A DNA stretch of 64,000 nucleotides from Saprospiraceae bacterium (GTDB taxonomy: Bacteria; Bacteroidota; Bacteroidia; Chitinophagales; Saprospiraceae), in contig JADKBS010000020.1 of NCBI GenBank assembly GCA_016714985.1, positions 140,939-204,938 on the forward strand, in the 5' to 3' direction. The notes below the pieces were generated by a model. That model was not told the origin of the DNA. It worked only from the letters and a program-made list of their open reading frames with translations, and ran no database searches. Position numbers and translations under genes: made by a program. Positions 1-7,127 of the stretch are shown in pieces. Positions within the stretch are counted from its first letter, which is position 1; the number at the start of each line of letters is the position of its first letter.

Positions 1-519
1 GATGGTGGCTATCTTATTACAGGTCTTAGCCGAAAAACAAATGCAAACGACCCTATATTATTTAAAACAGATGCCAACGGAAACCTGCTATGGGAAAAAA
101 CATACTTGAGCGGTAGTATTATTGGCTATGATATTTTACAAACTGCCGATGGCGAATATGTAATTGCAGGAGCAGCTACAGGCAATCTAACTGGCGATAA
201 AGGATATGAGGCATTGCTGATAAAGACAGATAATCTGGGCGTTGCAGCACAGGAATGTCAGCTTAATGAGCAGGAACTTGAGTTTAAAATATATCCCAAT
301 CCTTTCCATTATTCCACCACGTTTGAATTGCCAAGAGAAGCAATATCACAACAAATAACTTTAAGGTTGTTCGATACTGCTGGTAGATTGGTTCGCATGG
401 ATACTTTTAAAGGCGCTGCATTTGATTTTGCTGCACCAGAATTACCGACGGGTTTATATTTTTATCAAATTGCGATAGACGAAAAGCAAGCGGCGAAAGG
501 CAAGTTGGTTATTTATTGA
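1..519 (+). CDS. C-terminal part of a T9SS-secreted protein (5' truncated)
   Basis: The frame is open from the first base, so the start lies outside the window. The visible 172 residues contain repeats of the type 'ADGGY-I-G-T-S...D-LLIKTD-NG', like the delta-60/beta-propeller-like repeats of secreted Bacteroidota proteins. They end in a type A sorting domain of about 75 residues with the YPNPF motif and a final GLYFYQIAID/GKLVIY strand pair. Such domains direct export through the type IX system and are removed at the cell surface. The cargo function cannot be told from this fragment. Confidence 0.8.
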   Translation, partial: DGGYLITGLSRKTNANDPILFKTDANGNLLWEKTYLSGSIIGYDILQTADGEYVIAGAATGNLTGDKGYEALLIKTDNLGVAAQECQLNEQELEFKIYPNPFHYSTTFELPREAISQQITLRLFDTAGRLVRMDTFKGAAFDFAAPELPTGLYFYQIAIDEKQAAKGKLVIY

Positions 520-647
520 TGCCTGTATTCCTGTATTAGCCTGCCCTATGAAAGGGATTGGAAAGCTCGAAGCGGTTTCTAAGCCCGACCTGTCCCATCC
601 CCTTCCACTTTTCCCACCTTTTCCCTACTTTTGAAAAAAAATCACCG

Positions 648-869
648 ATGACAACCATCACTTTAGATAAGCCGCTGACCAATTTGCAGATGGAACTGCT
701 CAAATTGTTCTCCCGCAACCTGCCAGAGGAACGGCTGCTGGCATTGAAGGAGCTGATTTCCGACTATCTGCTTGACATGGCGAGGGACGAGGCGGACAAG
801 GCTTGGGATGCCAAAGGCTACACCCCAGAAACTGCCAAAAAATGGCTACAAAAAGGCAATGAAGGATGA
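648..869 (+). CDS. Antitoxin-like small protein of a PIN toxin pair
   Basis: The product is 73 residues, mostly helical and acidic toward the end (LLDMARDEADKAWDAKGY). The ATG at 648 is preferred to a possible start at 558 because the upstream stretch reads like untranslated sequence and the family is short. The stop overlaps the start of the PIN-domain gene in an ATGA, the usual arrangement of antitoxin then toxin. By position and size it should bind and neutralise the PIN protein and repress the operon. No DNA-binding fold can be assigned with certainty. Confidence 0.7.
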   Translation: MTTITLDKPLTNLQMELLKLFSRNLPEERLLALKELISDYLLDMARDEADKAWDAKGYTPETAKKWLQKGNEG

Positions 870-1273
870 AGGTAGTGCTTGACACCAACGTTCTGCTTGC
901 CTCATTTTCCAGAAGGTCACCGTATCGCCTCGTCATGGACAAGTTCCGAGAGCGGGCTTTCAACCGCTGCCTGACGACAGAAATCATGCTCGAATACGAG
1001 GAAAAACTGACTGAAATCTTTTCACCCGAAACTACCTTGCCATTCATGGAAGCCCTTCCTGACCGCTCAAACGTCGAGTGGGTGAATGTCTTTTTCAAAT
1101 GGAACTTGATTTACCCCGATTTGGACGACAACAAGTTTGTTGATTGCGCTATTGCATCTCGTTCAGATTATTTGGTGACAAATGACAAGGATTATAGGCC
1201 GTTGAAGAAACTGCAATTTCCGAAGTTGACTGTGCTTACGATGGAGGAGTTTATTGAGGTTTTGAAGGCGTAG
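866..1273 (+). CDS. PIN-domain toxin (putative ribonuclease)
   Basis: The 135-residue protein has the PIN fold signature: VLDTNVLL at residues 3-10 with the first catalytic Asp, a central acidic position, and near the C-terminus DDNKFVDCAI followed by TNDKDY, giving the Asp cluster that binds Mg2+. Its length and order match the 'putative toxin-antitoxin component, PIN family' group. Such toxins cleave RNA when freed from the antitoxin. It overlaps the upstream antitoxin gene by 4 nt, so the two are probably translationally coupled. Confidence 0.85.
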   Translation: MKVVLDTNVLLASFSRRSPYRLVMDKFRERAFNRCLTTEIMLEYEEKLTEIFSPETTLPFMEALPDRSNVEWVNVFFKWNLIYPDLDDNKFVDCAIASRSDYLVTNDKDYRPLKKLQFPKLTVLTMEEFIEVLKA

Positions 1274-1356
1274 GGGCGTATTTTAGGGAGACCAATTCGT
1301 TTATGAGACCGACTTGTTGTCAGGGGGATTGAGTGGCAATCTTAACCGGAAACGAT

Positions 1357-1364
1357 TATCTTTG
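1357..1364 (+). promoter_or_regulatory. Candidate -7 box (TATCTTTG)
   Basis: TATCTTTG fits the Bacteroidota -7 consensus TAnnTTTG and lies 20 nt before the ATG at 1385. An ATTG at 1328 is too far upstream to be an ideal -33 box, so the promoter is only supported by the -7 element and its position. Confidence 0.45.
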
Positions 1365-1384
1365 TAAACATTAAATAGCTCGTT

Positions 1385-1690
1385 ATGATTTCTGATAAAA
1401 TCGGCATACAACTTCACGACAAGGCTACCAAGAGTGAACCATTAACTGACAAAGAAAAAGTACAGTTAGAAGCGTGGTATGCCCAGCAAGACAGCACGGA
1501 AAGCTACCCTGCTAAAACGGCTGACAATGCTGCGGTAGCGTTAAGGTTGCAGATTGAATCCGCCTTGTCGCAATTGATGAAAATCACACAGCGAATTCAG
1601 CAAGTAGCTGCCGAAAACGAGGCAATACGCCTGGAAAACCAATCCATCAAGCTGCAATTGGCTAAATCGCTGGGCAGGCAAACGGCATGA
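1385..1690 (+). CDS. Small coiled-coil protein upstream of an HNH gene
   Basis: The product has 101 residues. Residues 45-95 form a likely coiled coil (LRLQIESALSQLMKITQRI, then AAENEAIRLENQSIKLQL). The first 40 residues are charged and hydrophilic. There is no signal peptide. It overlaps the HNH gene by 4 nt (ATGA), so they form an operon and may act together. I do not recognise a characterised family. The coiled coil suggests dimerisation or binding to the neighbouring protein. Confidence 0.7.
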   Translation: MISDKIGIQLHDKATKSEPLTDKEKVQLEAWYAQQDSTESYPAKTADNAAVALRLQIESALSQLMKITQRIQQVAAENEAIRLENQSIKLQLAKSLGRQTA

Positions 1691-2409
1691 GCATCTCAAA
1701 GGAAATCCGGGAATTAGTGCGGCAGCGGGCAGGCTGTGCTTATGAGTTTTGTGGTGTTTCCGAAACAGACACTGGTGGTGAACTGACCCTCGACCACTAC
1801 CATCCCCATACAAAAGGTGGAACAGATGGATTGGAAAACCTGCTTTATTGCTGCACCAGGTACAATCTCTATAAGCACGATTATTTTCCCAGCACTTCCT
1901 CTGACCCGGGTCATCGCCGCATACTTGACATCATCCACCTGCTGGAATACGTCTGGAAGGTAGCCAACGCCTTTTGGGGAGAAAAGCACCCCGGCAGGGA
2001 AAAATGGGTCAAAGAGCAGTTGCTGCTGCTACTGGAAAGCCGGACAGAGGAAGTCATAGCCCAGTGGATTGACTTGTGGGAAGCAAATGAAAGGACCAAT
2101 GCCCAAAAAGAAACCATTGACAAAGCACTCACTTACTTGAACAACCACCGGGAAATGGTGGATTACAAAAGCTATCTGGCACAGGGTCTGCCCATCTCAA
2201 CCGGGATTGTGGAAAGCGCCTGTGGCCATTTAGTGAAAACCCGGATGGAGAAAAACGGGATGAGGTGGAGCTACAAAAGGGCACAAGCAGTACTCGACAC
2301 CAGGGCCGTTTTAAAAAACGGCGATTGGGACGACTTTATGGAATTTTTTATTGACAAGGAGCAACGCCGGATTTATCCCAACAGCCCGCTTCTGAGGATG
2401 CGGGCGTGA
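1687..2409 (+). CDS. HNH nuclease N-terminus fused to ISKra4-type transposase C-terminus
   Basis: This 240-residue frame joins two unrelated families. Residues 1-67 are an HNH endonuclease: LTLDHYHPHTKGGTDGLENL supplies the catalytic His pair and Asn, followed by a zinc-knuckle-like YCCTRYN. From about residue 72 the protein matches the C-terminal third of ISKra4-family transposases: ILDIIHLLEYVWKVANAFWG, GLPISTGIVESACGHLVKTR with the conserved acidic residue, and a terminal EQRRIYP. The transposase catalytic N-terminus is missing. The likely history is insertion of, then partial loss of, an IS inside the HNH gene. The HNH motif itself looks intact, so cleavage activity is possible. The HNH gene normally continues past this point. 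Confidence 0.8.
   Translation: MSISKEIRELVRQRAGCAYEFCGVSETDTGGELTLDHYHPHTKGGTDGLENLLYCCTRYNLYKHDYFPSTSSDPGHRRILDIIHLLEYVWKVANAFWGEKHPGREKWVKEQLLLLLESRTEEVIAQWIDLWEANERTNAQKETIDKALTYLNNHREMVDYKSYLAQGLPISTGIVESACGHLVKTRMEKNGMRWSYKRAQAVLDTRAVLKNGDWDDFMEFFIDKEQRRIYPNSPLLRMRA
1890..2409 (+). mobile_element. Truncated ISKra4-family transposase remnant
   Basis: Only the 3' part of the transposase frame is left (about 170 residues), joined in frame to the HNH gene. The left boundary is placed near 1890 from the protein match. The right end of the element, probably within 2410-2470, cannot be fixed because I could not identify a terminal inverted repeat. Confidence 0.65.
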
Positions 2410-2519
2410 CCCATATTTTTGTGAAGCACTCAAATTATTTAACATTTTTTTTCAAATTTACAAACTTTGGCTATGACCGCACATGATGGCCAAAACGCCA
2501 CTTAACAACGACAAACGTT

Positions 2520-3206
2520 TTGAAACTCATCCTACTACACGGCGCCCTCGGCGCTGCCTCCACCATGACGCCACTATCGGAGCGGCTCCGCCACAATGGC
2601 TTTGCTCCGCAAACCCTGAACTTCTCCGGCCACGGCGGCGCACCCTTTTCGGAGGGCTTCGGCATTGAACAGTTTGCCAACGAGGTGCTGCGTTTCATGG
2701 ATGAAAAAGGCCTCGAAAAAACGGACATCTTCGGCTACAGCATGGGTGGCTACGTGGCGCTGCACATGGCCAGCCAGCACCCTGAACGAGTGGGGCGCAT
2801 CATCACCCTCGCCACCAAGTTCGACTGGACGCCAGAAGGGGCAGAGCGGGAAACCAAAATGCTCGATCCTGAAAAAATCGAGGCGAAAGTACCTGCCTTT
2901 GCGAAGCAACTGGAAGAACGCCATGCACCCAACGACTGGAAGCTGTTGCTCCGCAAAACCGCCGACATGATGCTCGAACTCGGCCAGCGACCACTGCTCA
3001 CGCCCGCTGTTTTATCGAAGATTGATAACCCCTGCCTCATCTGCCTCGGCGACGGCGACCAGATGGTGAGCATTGCCGAAACCACCCATACTGCGGAGGC
3101 ATTGCCCAACGGGCAACTTCATATTTTGGAACAGACACCGCACCCTTTCGAGAAAGTCAACTTGGATGCCTTGAACCACGTCATCCATTCGTTTTTGCTC
3201 GCCTAA
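2520..3206 (+). CDS. Alpha/beta hydrolase
   Basis: The 228-residue protein has the alpha/beta-hydrolase core: LILLHGALG (oxyanion loop) at residues 3-11, the nucleophile elbow GYSMGG near residue 72, the acid in LGDGDQMV near 180 and the catalytic His in TPHPFEKV near 206. There is no signal peptide, so it is cytosolic. The start is a TTG at 2520: a stop precedes it in frame and no ATG lies between, and the first strand begins at once. The substrate is unknown; a small ester or thioester is typical. Confidence 0.85.
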   Translation: MKLILLHGALGAASTMTPLSERLRHNGFAPQTLNFSGHGGAPFSEGFGIEQFANEVLRFMDEKGLEKTDIFGYSMGGYVALHMASQHPERVGRIITLATKFDWTPEGAERETKMLDPEKIEAKVPAFAKQLEERHAPNDWKLLLRKTADMMLELGQRPLLTPAVLSKIDNPCLICLGDGDQMVSIAETTHTAEALPNGQLHILEQTPHPFEKVNLDALNHVIHSFLLA

Positions 3207-3299
3207 AAAAACAATTCGACCAATTTCCTTTTTGGTTTCCCACCTTCGCCTTACATTTTCGGCCAATTTCACAACTAAACGAAAAACAAACATTCAATT

Positions 3300-4814
3300 A
3301 TGTCCACTTCTCGCACTGCTGACGCCCCCGACATGGGACTTTTCTGGGGCTGTTTCATCGCTTTGATTGCCACTTCATTTGGCTTCATCATCCGGGCCCT
3401 CATCATCGGCGACTGGGCCACCGACTTTAACCTGACCGAGACCCAAAAGGGCGAACTGCTCGGCGTCGGCCTCTGGCCCTTTGCCATCAGCATCGTCCTG
3501 TTCAGCCTCGTGATTGACCGCATCGGCTACCGCATGGCCATGATTATCGGCCTCATCTGCCACGTGCTGAGCGCCATCATCACCATCACCGCCAAGGACT
3601 ACACCATGCTCTACATCGGCACATTCATCTGTGCCCTTGGCAATGGCACGGTGGAGGCGTACATCAACCCCGTGGTCGGCACCATCTTCCGCAACGACAA
3701 GACCAAGTGGTTCAACATCCTGCACGCTGGCTGGCCGGGCGGCATGGTGCTGGGCGGCATCCTGCTCATGATGATGGGCGCTAGCGTGAGCTGGCAGGTG
3801 AAGGTCGGCCTGATTTTCATCCCAACCATCCTTTACGCCATTTTGCTTTGGAACAAAAAATTCCCCGTACACGAGCGGGTGGCGGCTGGCGTGAGCTACC
3901 AGGAAATGCTCAAGGAAGTGGGCATCCTCGGTGCCTTCATCATCAGCCTCATGGTGTTTAAACAGTTGGGCGTCATCTTCGGCCTTGGCAATGTGGCCAC
4001 TTGGATAGTCATCTTGCTGGCAACGGGCGCTTACGGCTATTACACCAAATCGTTGGGCAAGCCACTGTTCATCGTCATGCTGCTCATCATGATTCCGCTG
4101 GCCATTACCGAGCTTGGGGTGGACAGTTGGAGCGCCGACCTGATGGCGGGCGAGATGGGCAAAATGGGCATCAGCGGCGGCTGGGTGCTTATCTACACGG
4201 CATTGTTGATGATGCTGCTGCGCTTCTTCGGCGGCCCCATCATCCACAAACTGTCGCCCATCGGCTTGCTGGCCGCTTGTGCTGGCTTGGCTGCACTTGG
4301 CCTTTACCTACTCTCCAGCGCCACTGGCGGCATGATACTCTTGGCAGCTACCATCTATGCAGTGGGCAAGACCTTCTTCTGGCCGACGACCTTGGGCATC
4401 GTTGCGGAGCAATTCCCAAGGGGCGGTGCCCTCACGCTGAACGGCGTGGCTGCCGTGGGCATGCTGGCCGCTGGCATCGTGGGCGGGCCGTTCCTCGGCA
4501 ATGTGCAGGACAAACAGGTGGACGCACAGACTGCCGTTTACGACGCTACCAACAGCACCCAACTTCACAGTACCTACGTCACCACTGAAAAAGAAAGCTT
4601 CTTCGGCAAATACATGGGCATTGACCAAGCCAAGCTCGACGCTGCCCCTGACACGGACAAGGCCGCTGTGGCCACCATACAAGGAGAGGCCAAGAAATCG
4701 GCGCTAAAGACTGTAGCGATATTGCCAATCATCATGATGCTCTGCTACCTCGGATTGCTCTTCTACTTCAAGGGGAAAGGCGGCTACAAGCCGGTGGTGA
4801 TCGGGGGGCATTGA
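3300..4814 (+). CDS. MFS transporter
   Basis: The 504-residue membrane protein has about 12 predicted helices. The first begins at residue 12 (LFWGCFIALIATSFGFIIR), and an MFS motif-A-like loop (LVIDRIGYRMAM) lies between helices 2 and 3. A loop of about 75 residues precedes the last helix (QDKQVDAQTAVYDATNSTQ onward), which is unusual for the family. It should move a small solute across the inner membrane; the substrate cannot be told. The gene has its own terminator at 4868-4923 and appears monocistronic. Confidence 0.88.
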   Translation: MSTSRTADAPDMGLFWGCFIALIATSFGFIIRALIIGDWATDFNLTETQKGELLGVGLWPFAISIVLFSLVIDRIGYRMAMIIGLICHVLSAIITITAKDYTMLYIGTFICALGNGTVEAYINPVVGTIFRNDKTKWFNILHAGWPGGMVLGGILLMMMGASVSWQVKVGLIFIPTILYAILLWNKKFPVHERVAAGVSYQEMLKEVGILGAFIISLMVFKQLGVIFGLGNVATWIVILLATGAYGYYTKSLGKPLFIVMLLIMIPLAITELGVDSWSADLMAGEMGKMGISGGWVLIYTALLMMLLRFFGGPIIHKLSPIGLLAACAGLAALGLYLLSSATGGMILLAATIYAVGKTFFWPTTLGIVAEQFPRGGALTLNGVAAVGMLAAGIVGGPFLGNVQDKQVDAQTAVYDATNSTQLHSTYVTTEKESFFGKYMGIDQAKLDAAPDTDKAAVATIQGEAKKSALKTVAILPIIMMLCYLGLLFYFKGKGGYKPVVIGGH

Positions 4815-4866
4815 AAGGATTGAAGGATTGAATGAAAGAAGGATTGAATGAAAGAAGGATTGAATA
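4815..4866. repeat. Degenerate octamer repeat (AAGGATTG type)
   Basis: Imperfect copies of AAGGATTG and ATGAAAGA alternate just after the MFS stop codon and before the terminator. It is one of many site-specific 7-8 nt repeats in this window, and a related word recurs at 8970-9008. Confidence 0.7.
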
Positions 4867-4867
4867 G

Positions 4868-4923
4868 CCCTTTCAACAAAAAAGCCGTGGTGGATTTCCA
4901 TCACGGCTTTTTTGTTGAAAGGG
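4868..4923. terminator. Bidirectional rho-independent terminator
   Basis: A near-perfect stem of 22 bp (CCCTTTCAAC, then AAAAAAGCCGTG, pairing with CACGGCTTTTTT, then GTTGAAAGGG) has a 12-nt loop. It carries an A-tract on one arm and a T-tract on the other. It lies between convergent genes (MFS rightward, zinc peptidase leftward) and can serve both. Confidence 0.9.
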
Positions 4924-5001
4924 TTGTCTTTAGTGCTATCTAATTCAGCTGAGCTTATAGCACAACATCCAATCCAATGCTGCTCGCCAACTGCCGACTG
5001 G

Positions 5002-5694
5002 TTACTGCCGGTTCGACCCCATGAAACGGAGCAAGAGATAGACCAGCATCACCAGTGACGACAAGGCGGCGGAGACATAGGTCATGGCGGCCCATTTGAG
5101 GGCATCCTTGGCGCCTTCGTGCTCTTCGCCACGGGCCGTTCCGCTCTCTTCGAGCCAAACCAAGGCACGGCGGCTGGCGTCGAACTCAACTGGTAGGGTG
5201 ATGAAGGCAAAAGCAGTAGTTACTGCAAAGGCAATTATCGTTATCAGCAAGAGGCTCGGGAAGCTCCCTGCCAAGCCCAGGGCCAGCAGGAGGAGCCATT
5301 GTTGCGCCATTGACGCAACGTTCACCACGGGCACGATGGCGGAGCGCAACTTCAGCCAAGCATAAGCATTGGCATGCTGTACGGCGTGGCCGCACTCGTG
5401 GGCTGCCACCGCCGCTGCCGAGATGCTGCGGCCTTGGTAAACATCGGGGCTGAGGTTCACAGTCTTGCTCATCGGGTTGTAGTGATCGGACAGGAAGCCT
5501 TGGCCCATGGTGATTTTCACCTCACTGATACCATAATGGCGAAGCATCCGCTCTGCCACTTCCGCACCACTGAGGTTGGCCCGCAGGCCAAATTGCGCAT
5601 AGTGCGCAAACTTGCTTTTCAGTTTTCCGCTTATGAACATGCCTATCAGCGATAGACCAATCGTAAGCACATAATAGAACATCATTTTGCTCAA
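5002..5694 (-). CDS. Membrane zinc metallopeptidase (YugP/DUF2 type)
   Basis: The 230-residue protein matches the neutral zinc metallopeptidase family Zn_peptidase_2. It has an N-terminal transmembrane helix (MFYYVLTIGLSLIGMFISG), the zinc-binding HECGHAVQH near residue 119, and three further hydrophobic segments, ending with a membrane helix. The preceding MSKTVNLSPDVYQGRSI block is characteristic. The usual family size is 225-235 residues, so it is complete. It probably cleaves membrane or periplasm-facing proteins; no substrate is known. The start could be one or two Met codons later. Confidence 0.88.
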   Translation of the reverse strand: MSKMMFYYVLTIGLSLIGMFISGKLKSKFAHYAQFGLRANLSGAEVAERMLRHYGISEVKITMGQGFLSDHYNPMSKTVNLSPDVYQGRSISAAAVAAHECGHAVQHANAYAWLKLRSAIVPVVNVASMAQQWLLLLALGLAGSFPSLLLITIIAFAVTTAFAFITLPVEFDASRRALVWLEESGTARGEEHEGAKDALKWAAMTYVSAALSSLVMLVYLLLRFMGSNRQ

Positions 5695-5842
5695 AATTTA
5701 GTGATGAAACGGGTTCTTGAATCAGCTTTAAAACAGCAAAGAAAGCATAGTGTTCCTATTTTTTGATAAAACGCCCGCACAGAACCTTTCAACATCGCTG
5801 TTTTTCCGACGAGCATTTTGACGGAGTCATAACATATCAGTC

Positions 5843-5903
5843 ACAAAAAACAAAAGGCCTCCCACTTGGCAATTGACCGAATGGGAGACCTTTTGTTTTT
5901 TGG
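5843..5903 (-). terminator. Terminator of the DUF2911 gene
   Basis: An inverted repeat of about 21 bp (CAAAAGGCCTCCCA pairing with TGGGAGACCTTTTG, flanked by A6 and T6) begins 23 nt after the stop of the leftward gene at 5926. Its T-tract on the minus strand fits rho-independent termination. Confidence 0.85.
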
Positions 5904-5925
5904 AATGTGAGCAACTGGCTATTGC

Positions 5926-6786
5926 TTACATTTTCTTTTTCCACTCTGCAATGGACTCCGTGTTCATGCGCTCGTAGTCCTTGTTCTTGGCTTCAACGGC
6001 CAATTTCAGTGATTTTTCAGCTACCGCAGTGGCATCCTTGTACTTGCCAAGGGCTGCCAGTACGAGTGACTCTTGGCGCAGCTTCCAGAACTTGGCATCT
6101 TTGCCGTCCATTTCATTGGATTTGTGAATCCATTCGTAAGCCTTGTTCAAGTCCTTGCCTGAGTCGAAATAGTAGCGACCGGCAGCGTAGAAATCATCGC
6201 CGCTAGGTCCGTTCATCACCTTGGTGATAGACGCAGTTACCACTTCGTCGGTGGTCAGCTTCACAGGGATGTTCAACCATGTTTTTTCCCATCCGATGCC
6301 AAGGGTGAAGCTCTCGTTGGTCAGGTCGCCAAGGTCAATCATGAACGACTCGATGTTGAAGTCCATTTTATCGGCCTTTACCTTCATGCGAACGGCCTCT
6401 TTTGTAGCATCCCAGTTTTCAGGCACGCCCCAGTTTTCGGTGTCGGTGTAGAAAATGACTTCCCATTCGGTCTGGCCGGGCACGGTGAAAATGGCATAGC
6501 TGCCAGCCTTAAGGTCTTTGCCGCCAATCTTGACGGGGGCGCTAAAGGTAACCATGGTATTCTTGTTGGCACCTGTGCGCCACATTTCACCATAAGGAAC
6601 CAAGCCGCCGAAGATGGTACGGCCCTTTACGCTGGGGCGGCTGTATTCGACCGTCACGTCAGTCAGGCCGACGGTCTGCGTGGTTTTGGCCGACGGGCTT
6701 GCCGCTGGCGTCTTGATTTGGGCAGTGGCCATGCTGAAAATGCCCACTACCATGAAGGCTGAAAGTGTCAGGATAAATTTTTTCAT
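5926..6786 (-). CDS. Secreted DUF2911 protein with helical C-terminal repeats
   Basis: The 286-residue protein starts at MKKFILTLSAF (6786), a clear signal peptide ending near ATAQ; an upstream in-frame Met would put this peptide inside the protein. Residues 30-170 are a DUF2911 domain (VTVEYSRPSVKGRTIFGG, YGEMWRTGANKNT, GSYAIFTVPG). Residues 180-286 form TPR-like helices (YEWIHKSNEM, LAALGKYKDATAVAEKSLKL). DUF2911 proteins are common in Bacteroidota and lack a known activity. The location is probably periplasmic or outer-membrane associated. The gene stands alone. Confidence 0.88.
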   Translation of the reverse strand: MKKFILTLSAFMVVGIFSMATAQIKTPAASPSAKTTQTVGLTDVTVEYSRPSVKGRTIFGGLVPYGEMWRTGANKNTMVTFSAPVKIGGKDLKAGSYAIFTVPGQTEWEVIFYTDTENWGVPENWDATKEAVRMKVKADKMDFNIESFMIDLGDLTNESFTLGIGWEKTWLNIPVKLTTDEVVTASITKVMNGPSGDDFYAAGRYYFDSGKDLNKAYEWIHKSNEMDGKDAKFWKLRQESLVLAALGKYKDATAVAEKSLKLAVEAKNKDYERMNTESIAEWKKKM

Positions 6787-6948
6787 GCTGATTAAGTTAT
6801 GATGTGAATTAAGGTTTTTGAAATCGGGCGTGAAATTAGCCAAATAGCTGTCAATACAGGCTTTTCATCAACAACCTTAACAGTTTCCTAAATCTTGGGT
6901 TGAGCAATGTAGAAAAAAAAGAATCAAAACCCGTGCTTGCAGCCCTGC

Positions 6949-6977
6949 CTTGTGCCGAACTTAATTTCCTACCTTTG
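6949..6977 (+). promoter_or_regulatory. Candidate dnaX promoter
   Basis: TACCTTTG at 6970-6977 fits the Bacteroidota -7 box. A TTG at 6950-6952 is 17 nt upstream, slightly short of the usual 19-20. Transcription from here would give a leader of about 145 nt that includes the 30-bp inverted repeat at 7000-7099. Confidence 0.5.
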
Positions 6978-6999
6978 CCTTAATAAGTTGGCAGTTAGC

Positions 7000-7099
7000 C
7001 AGTTTGCAGTCAGTCGTTTAGTGTGCAGTTGATTAGTCATGACCGAGTTGAACGGCTAAAGACTTGAAGACTGCAGACTAAACGACTGACTGCAAACTG
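7000..7099. repeat. Long inverted repeat in the dnaX leader
   Basis: Arms 7000-7029 and 7070-7099 are complementary at 29 of 30 positions, with a 40-nt spacer. Each arm is a chain of degenerate 7-nt words around GCAGTCA/GTTTAGT. It ends 28 nt before the dnaX start codon, so a folded transcript could affect dnaX translation. Related CAGTGGG words occur inside dnaX at 8287-8336. Confidence 0.85.
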
Positions 7100-7127
7100 C
7101 CCACTGTCGAACTGGCGAACTGAAAAA

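Noticed and set aside
3375..4247. 290-codon minus-strand open frame, His/Asp/Ala-rich
   Set aside because: Lies wholly inside the MFS gene; the odd composition is the complement of GC-rich helix codons.
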